NCBI GenBank assembly: GCA_902793435.1
Contig: CADBDF010000009.1
Coordinates: 1 to 38,732 of the forward strand
Direction of reading: 5' to 3'
DNA length: 38,732 nucleotides
DNA from: an uncultured Pseudomonadota bacterium
GTDB taxonomy: Bacteria; Pseudomonadota; Alphaproteobacteria; Rs-D84
A program made the position numbers and the translations under genes. This document shows, piece by piece, positions 34,633 through 38,732 of this stretch (its first letter is position 1; each line of letters opens with the position of its first letter). The notes beneath the pieces were generated by a model. It was not told where the DNA came from. It made no database searches and was given only the letters and a program-made list of their open reading frames with translations.

Positions 34633-34661
34633 TTGACAAAATAAAAAATTGGCGCTATTAT
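34633..34661 (+). promoter_or_regulatory. Consensus promoter of the 98-residue gene
   Basis: TTGACA (34633-34638), 17-base spacer, TATTAT (34656-34661); start codon 32 bases downstream. One of the strongest promoters in the window. Confidence 0.75.
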
Positions 34662-34693
34662 TGTGGCGTAAAAAGTTTAAAAAGGTTTATTTA

Positions 34694-34990
34694 ATGAATC
34701 GCGAACAACAAGAAAAATTATTATTGGTGACGATTAAATGGATGTTGGATATTAAACATAAAGAAGTTTATGTTTATAACTGGGTGGAAAAATCTATTTT
34801 GCCAGCATCACGTATATCAATATATGCCGCCGGTCAAAGATTAGTTTTAACAGATATTCCAGGTAATGAATCCAGTTTAGATGTTAATTTAAATGGCAAA
34901 GATTATTGGGTGACAGGTGAAAAAGTTGCACCAGAATTACTGGGAATAAGAAATCAACTAATTGCCCAATATGGTAATAAAACAAAATAA
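34694..34990 (+). CDS. Small uncharacterised protein
   Basis: This 98-residue soluble protein is transcribed from its own strong promoter and closed by its own terminator, so it is a single-gene unit. The start at 34694 follows AAAGG; an ATG at 34649 lies inside the promoter and is rejected. The sequence looks helical at the start (Q-E-K-L-L-L-V-T-I-K-W-M-L-D-I) with a beta-rich middle. I do not recognise a family. Confidence 0.75.
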   Translation: MNREQQEKLLLVTIKWMLDIKHKEVYVYNWVEKSILPASRISIYAAGQRLVLTDIPGNESSLDVNLNGKDYWVTGEKVAPELLGIRNQLIAQYGNKTK

Positions 34991-34992
34991 TT

Positions 34993-35016
34993 AAACACCC
35001 GAAAGGGTGTTTTTTT
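34993..35016 (+). terminator. Terminator after the 98-residue gene
   Basis: The same ACACCC-GAAA-GGGTGT hairpin as after tRNA-Gly, with a T-run. Confidence 0.85.
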
Positions 35017-35075
35017 ATATTGTTGCATTTGGTGTGAATTTTTGGCTATATTAGTTATGAAAAGGAGTTTTTGTC

Positions 35076-36185
35076 ATGACGCAGATTTTACCCGAAGTTT
35101 ATCTTGATTATTCTGATATTTTAATTCGGCCTAAAATGGGGATAAATTTGAATTCGCGGCGCGATGTTGATTTAAAGCGTGTGTTCAAGTTTAAACATGG
35201 CGGTATGTGTACTGGGTTGGGGGTATTTAATGCGAATATGGCAACGGTTGGTAATTTTGTTGTTGCTAAAAAGTTATTGGCGCGCGGTATGTTTGCGACG
35301 ATTCATAAACATTATTCGGTTGATGAAATTGGTGAATTTTTTACAAATGCGGCAACAGAAAATATTTCATTAGATAATTTATTTATAACAATAGGATTGC
35401 GTGATATTGACGGCGGAATTAAAAAGTTAAAGGATTTGGAATTAAAATATAATTGGAAAAATGCACGAAATATATGTATAGAGGCACCTAACTTTTATAT
35501 TCCAAATGCCTTGGACGCATTGCAACGTGTGCGTACCGCTTTCCCAGATGCAGTTATTATGGTTGGAAATATTGCCAGCCCAGACATTTGTTTAAAATTA
35601 TTAGATTATGCAGATATTATAAAATGTGGCATTGGCAGTGGTTCTGCATGTTTAACACGCAAACAGACAGGTTGTGGTGTTCCTATGGTGTCTTTGATTT
35701 TGGAATGTGCCGATGTTGCACATTCGGTTGGGGGACATATCTGTGCCGATGGTGGAATTGTTGATGTTGGTGATATATGCAAGGCATTGTGTTTAAATGC
35801 GGATTTTGTGATGGCTGGCGGTATATTTGCCGGCACAGACGAAGCCGAAGGTAATATAATTGAACGATATTTCGAAAGTCCTGAAATTATCAATGGTGCG
35901 CATGTAATTGAAACAAAACGGTTTAAACGCTATTATGGGATGTCTTCGGTTTATGCAAATAATAAATTTGCCGGCGGTATGGCGGATTATAAAACATCCG
36001 AAGGGCGCGAATTGATGATTCCATATACCGGGGCGATGGATAATGTGTTGCAAGATATTACAGGTGGTATTGCGTCGTGTTGTACATATATTGGTGCGGC
36101 ATCTGTGAAACACATGTCAAAATGCGCGACAATTATTCATGTTCATAACCAGTTGAATCGCGTGTTTGAAAATTATTCTGTGTAA
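35076..36185 (+). CDS. guaC: GMP reductase / IMP dehydrogenase family enzyme
   Basis: This 369-residue TIM-barrel enzyme probably reduces GMP to IMP in purine salvage. M-V-G-N-I-A-S, then G-I-G-S-G-S-A-C-L-T-R (185-195) with the catalytic Cys192, and I-L-E-C-A-D-V-A-H-S-V-G-G, I-C-A-D-G-G-I resemble GuaC more than GuaB; no CBS domains are present. AAAAGGAG site before the ATG at 35076. Confidence 0.88.
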   Translation: MTQILPEVYLDYSDILIRPKMGINLNSRRDVDLKRVFKFKHGGMCTGLGVFNANMATVGNFVVAKKLLARGMFATIHKHYSVDEIGEFFTNAATENISLDNLFITIGLRDIDGGIKKLKDLELKYNWKNARNICIEAPNFYIPNALDALQRVRTAFPDAVIMVGNIASPDICLKLLDYADIIKCGIGSGSACLTRKQTGCGVPMVSLILECADVAHSVGGHICADGGIVDVGDICKALCLNADFVMAGGIFAGTDEAEGNIIERYFESPEIINGAHVIETKRFKRYYGMSSVYANNKFAGGMADYKTSEGRELMIPYTGAMDNVLQDITGGIASCCTYIGAASVKHMSKCATIIHVHNQLNRVFENYSV

Positions 36186-36197
36186 ATATAATTGTTT

Positions 36198-36800
36198 TTA
36201 TAAAAATTCATCTGTGGTGTTTAAATATTTATATAATGTGGATTTATGAACACCCATTATGCGGGCAATTTCATTTTTACTGGTGCCGCGTGTGATTAAG
36301 TGTTGTATTCGTTTTTGATTGCGTTGTAATTTTAATTTTTTTGATAATGCGCCACGTGGGCGTCCCAATTTTTTACCATTTGCCTTTAATCGCGCCAAAC
36401 TTTCGCGGACGCGTTCTTGTAATAATTGTTTTGATAGTTCCGCAGATAACCCAAATGCAAAAGCCAAAACTTTGGATTGAATATCTGCGCCGAGTCTAAA
36501 ATTTTCTTTTAATGTCCAAACCTGACATTCTTGTTCCAGGCAATGTTGTAATATTCCCATAACTTCCAACAGACTGCGACCCAGTCTGGAAATTTCAGTT
36601 GTGATTAAAATATCACCGCCTTTTAATGTGTTTAATAAAGCCCCCAGTTTTCGTTCGCTTAATTTTTTACTGCTGGAAATTTTTTCTTCGATCCATATAT
36701 CGATGTGCAAATTGTTATTTTTAGCAAATTTTGCAATTACAAAATGTTGATTTTCTTCTGTTTGATGTTGGGTTGAAACACGACAATAACCATAAATCAT
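36198..36800 (-). CDS. Mpi/Hin-like serine site-specific DNA invertase
   Basis: This 200-residue serine recombinase has the N-terminal catalytic motif Y-C-R-V-S-T with Ser9, then E-I-S-R-L-G-R-S-L and K-V-L-A-F-A-F-G-L-S-A-E. The C-terminal helix-turn-helix reads G-T-S-K-N-E-I-A-R-I-M-G-V-H-K-S-T-L-Y. Size, motifs and wording closely recall the Bacteroides master invertase Mpi, which flips many surface-gene promoters. The start at 36800 gives the standard resolvase start M-I-Y-G-Y and follows AAGGA. Only one recombinase is visible. Segments A, B and C are candidate targets; C lies directly upstream. Confidence 0.92.
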   Translation of the reverse strand: MIYGYCRVSTQHQTEENQHFVIAKFAKNNNLHIDIWIEEKISSSKKLSERKLGALLNTLKGGDILITTEISRLGRSLLEVMGILQHCLEQECQVWTLKENFRLGADIQSKVLAFAFGLSAELSKQLLQERVRESLARLKANGKKLGRPRGALSKKLKLQRNQKRIQHLITRGTSKNEIARIMGVHKSTLYKYLNTTDEFL

Positions 36801-36866
36801 AAAAAATCCTTTTTGTGTGATAAAAAAATAGGCCCGCGTAGAAATCGCAAAAGCCTTGACTGCATT

Positions 36867-36896
36867 GATATATAATCGTTTTTTTGCCGTTGTCAA
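36867..36896 (-). promoter_or_regulatory. Promoter of the invertase gene, outside segment C
   Basis: On the minus strand TTGACA (36896-36891) is followed after 18 bases by TATATC (36872-36867), or after 17 bases by ATATAT. Both lie between segment C and the invertase start, so the invertase would be made in either orientation of C. Confidence 0.65.
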
Positions 36897-36903
36897 GTGG
36901 TCT

Positions 36904-37031
36904 AAAAAAACCTAGGTTTTTGGCGACACCATGTCTGGCGAATTGCGATTTTGAATAACGCATTGTTTTTACGAAAAAGCAAATTTTTAAATTTTTGAAA
37001 AAAATGGTTGATTTTTAACCTAGGTTTTTTT
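36904..37031. promoter_or_regulatory. CCTAGG-bounded segment C, putative invertible DNA between invertase and adhesin
   Basis: CCTAGG cores at 36911-36916 and 37019-37024 are 108 bp apart. On the plus strand, toward the adhesin, the left edge reads GGTCTAAAAAAACCTAGG, as at the gene-distal edges of A and B. The inner sequence is then in the opposite orientation (TGGCGAATTGCG, TTTTGAATAACGC and ATTGTTTTTAC on the plus strand; their complements in B). This is the best sequence hint that the segments invert. Confidence 0.6.
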
Positions 37032-37047
37032 ATACTGGTATCAGTGT

Positions 37048-37069
37048 CTAAAAAGGAAGGCCTTTTTAG
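37048..37069. promoter_or_regulatory. Hairpin in the adhesin leader region
   Basis: CTAAAAAGG, loop AAGG, CCTTTTTAG. It lies between segment C and the adhesin start and could be a weak terminator or attenuator for transcripts coming from C. Confidence 0.5.
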
Positions 37070-37101
37070 GATTTAACGTTAAACAAAAAAAGGAAAATAA
37101 A

Positions 37102-38550
37102 ATGAAAAAACATTTGTTTTTAACTTCTTTGGTTGCGTTGATTGCAACAGCGAGTACCGCAAATGCGACATATACAGGATATACTGGTGCAATTGATGGT
37201 GATTCGGTTAACTTTAATGGCAAGGTTGTTCATACATACACAGATAGTGATGGTAAAACACATACTGAATTGGTTGATGCCGATAAAGAAGAACCAACAT
37301 TAGCTGATTATACATGGAACAATGCTGGTGCAACTACTGCTTTGACAGAAAAAGCGATGAAATATACGACCGCTGATTTTAAAGATACCGCATCTTTTGA
37401 TGAAGGTACGGCCAAATCATTGCAAGCAGGTCAAACTTTGGATATGAACAATTATACGTATGAATACGATGACAATGAATTTGTGTTGTCTGTAGACAAA
37501 GATGGCAATTTTGTTGCAAGTGGTGTTTATACTGAATTGGTTGATGTTGCAGAAGTGTTAGAAGATGCAAGCATTGAATTGGCAAATGATGTTCATGTGT
37601 CAAGTGCAAATATTAATGTCACAAATGGAACAGCCGCAGAATATGGTGTGACGGTTGGTCAATATAACTTGGTCAAAGATGGTTCTACATTTAAATTAGA
37701 AGACCCAAGCAGACCTGGTGAAACAATTGCAATTGAAAGTGGTTCTGATTTAGAAACTTCATTTAATAATGCACAGGCGGCTTATAATGCGATTAAAGCA
37801 GTTGTGGATACAAAAGTTACATCAACCCAAGCAGATGTTGATGCAGAAGAAACAGCCGCAGCGACTGTTATGGCTGACTATGTTGCAGATGCTGGTAAAT
37901 TAGATGTGTTGAATGCAAGTTATGAATCTTTGCAAGAGGCCAAGGCAAACTTTAATCATGACAGTGTAAATTATGCAGAAGTTCAAACCGCACAAGCAAT
38001 CATGGCAAAATCAATTAAAGCAACGATTTCAGATGCCAATGAAGAAGTTCATGGTAAAATCCATGGTTTGATTACCGAAGAAAATGGTGCCAAAAAATTC
38101 AATGGTACAGGTAAAGTTGCATCAACTAGATTAGATGAAGATGGCAATTATGTTGGTGATTTGGCTGTTGGAACAACAACCGAAGAACACTTGGTTTCTT
38201 TGGATAATGCAATTGGTGCCGAAGTTGATCGTGCCAAGGCAGCAGAATCTGCTTTGCGTTCTGATTTGGCAACCACGGATGCAAAAGTCAATTCATTAGA
38301 AAAGAACGTGTCTGGTGGTGTTGCGGCGGCAACTGCGTTGTCTGCGGTCGAAGTCAGCAATGTCAAGAAAGGCGAAATGTCTGTGGGTGGCGGTTATGGT
38401 TATTATAACAGTCAATCCGCTATGGCATTGGGTGCCGCATTGGGATTGTCAGATAATTGGTCTGTTAATGCCGGTGCCGGTATTGCCAGTGGCGATAAAA
38501 CCCAGGTGTCTTTCCGCGCAGGAACAAATTATAAATTCAAATTGTTCTAA
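37102..38550 (+). CDS. YadA-like trimeric autotransporter adhesin
   Basis: This 482-residue protein has a signal peptide (1-22, ending T-A-N-A). The passenger is acidic, Ala/Thr/Asp-rich and probably coiled-coil in its second half (about 240-410). The last ~75 residues match the YadA anchor: N-V-S-G-G-V-A-A-A-T-A-L-S-A-V, G-G-G-Y-G-Y-Y, A-L-G-A-A-L-G-L-S-D-N-W-S-V-N and a terminal aromatic. Three chains would form one barrel in the outer membrane. AAAGGAAAA site before the ATG. Segment C lies about 70 bases upstream, so inversion could change its expression. Confidence 0.92.
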   Translation: MKKHLFLTSLVALIATASTANATYTGYTGAIDGDSVNFNGKVVHTYTDSDGKTHTELVDADKEEPTLADYTWNNAGATTALTEKAMKYTTADFKDTASFDEGTAKSLQAGQTLDMNNYTYEYDDNEFVLSVDKDGNFVASGVYTELVDVAEVLEDASIELANDVHVSSANINVTNGTAAEYGVTVGQYNLVKDGSTFKLEDPSRPGETIAIESGSDLETSFNNAQAAYNAIKAVVDTKVTSTQADVDAEETAAATVMADYVADAGKLDVLNASYESLQEAKANFNHDSVNYAEVQTAQAIMAKSIKATISDANEEVHGKIHGLITEENGAKKFNGTGKVASTRLDEDGNYVGDLAVGTTTEEHLVSLDNAIGAEVDRAKAAESALRSDLATTDAKVNSLEKNVSGGVAAATALSAVEVSNVKKGEMSVGGGYGYYNSQSAMALGAALGLSDNWSVNAGAGIASGDKTQVSFRAGTNYKFKLF

Positions 38551-38595
38551 TGGTTTGAATAATGATTTGATTCTTTATTTTGTTAGTCTAAAAAC

Positions 38596-38629
38596 AGAAC
38601 ACCAGAATTCCTGGTGTTCTTGTTTTTTT
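38596..38629 (+). terminator. Terminator after the adhesin
   Basis: AGAACACCAG, loop AATTC, CTGGTGTTCT, then TG and a T-run; a ten-base perfect stem. Confidence 0.85.
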
Positions 38630-38712
38630 GCCGAATTTGTCAGTGTTTTTATAAATAAATACTGGACTTTTTAAATTATTACTGTAATAATAGTCATGTA
38701 TTAGGTTTATGT

Positions 38713-38732
38713 ATGAAAAAAAAAAAAAAAAA
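38713..38732 (+). other. ATG followed by a poly-A run at the window end
   Basis: An ATG is followed by 17 A bases to the end of the window. It may be the lysine-rich start of another gene, or a sequencing/assembly edge at a homopolymer; the data do not decide. Confidence 0.3.

Noticed and set aside
34367-34639. Minus-strand open frame across tRNA-Gly and its tandem repeat
   Set aside because: Antisense of the tRNA and of a duplicated non-coding unit; the peptide repeats only because the DNA does.
36801-36896. N-terminal extension of the invertase
   Set aside because: It covers the promoter; serine recombinases of this group begin with the M-I-Y-G-Y motif.

Overview
The window is a 38.7 kb piece of an AT-rich, low-GC bacterial chromosome. 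The gene set points to an alphaproteobacterium living with a host and at least partly without oxygen. The evidence is CarD, TilS-FtsH, RodZ, an FtsB-like protein, Rickettsiales-style outer-membrane proteins, a full-length pyruvate:ferredoxin oxidoreductase, and many secreted or surface proteins. The taxon is inferred from gene content and codon style only. An uncultured gut-type alphaproteobacterium would fit.

Layout. (1) Bases 1-4081 hold a complete diversity-generating retroelement (DGR): the 3' part of a variable surface protein with its variable repeat (VR 602-735), a template repeat (TR 1577-1710), an Avd-like four-helix-bundle protein, a small protein coupled to the next gene, and a DGR-type reverse transcriptase. 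VR and TR differ at 11 of 134 positions, and all 11 are adenines in TR. Four copies of a hairpin repeat flank the TR and the avd-like gene. (2) Bases 4174-5838 hold rho and a small overlapping gene pair that looks like an inner/outer spanin pair. (3) A LamG-like secreted protein (minus strand, 5841-7088) is preceded by a segment bounded by two CCTAGG palindromes. (4) Bases 7355-21657 are mostly housekeeping: a Cys-rich secreted protein, tRNA-Pro, peroxiredoxin, secreted GH108-like muramidase, PFOR, BamE-like lipoprotein, carD, LOG, tilS-ftsH, MBL hydrolase, prmC and an M23 peptidase. (5) A second LamG-like protein (plus strand, 21984-22931) has the same CCTAGG-bounded upstream segment. (6) Bases 23176-36185 hold tspO, ftsB-like, dus, rodZ, uvrA, a free-standing SRP M-domain protein, an unknown protein, rlmE, a single-domain aspartokinase, a class A PBP, an outer-membrane barrel, tRNA-Gly and guaC. 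(7) Bases 36198-38550 hold an Mpi-like serine DNA invertase (minus) and a YadA-type trimeric adhesin (plus), separated by a third CCTAGG-bounded segment.

Main proposal. Two separate surface-variation systems sit together here. The first is the DGR, which rewrites the C-terminus of one exported protein. The second appears to be a DNA-inversion system. Three dispersed segments with CCTAGG palindromes 108-109 bp apart lie in front of two LamG proteins and between the invertase and the YadA adhesin. The inner sequence of the adhesin copy is inverted relative to the other two when all three are aligned on their shared outer flank. The DGR target and both LamG proteins also share a C-P-x4-C-L-L-V-E...P-H-W module, so both systems may act on related surface proteins. 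Inversion itself is inferred and has not been observed.
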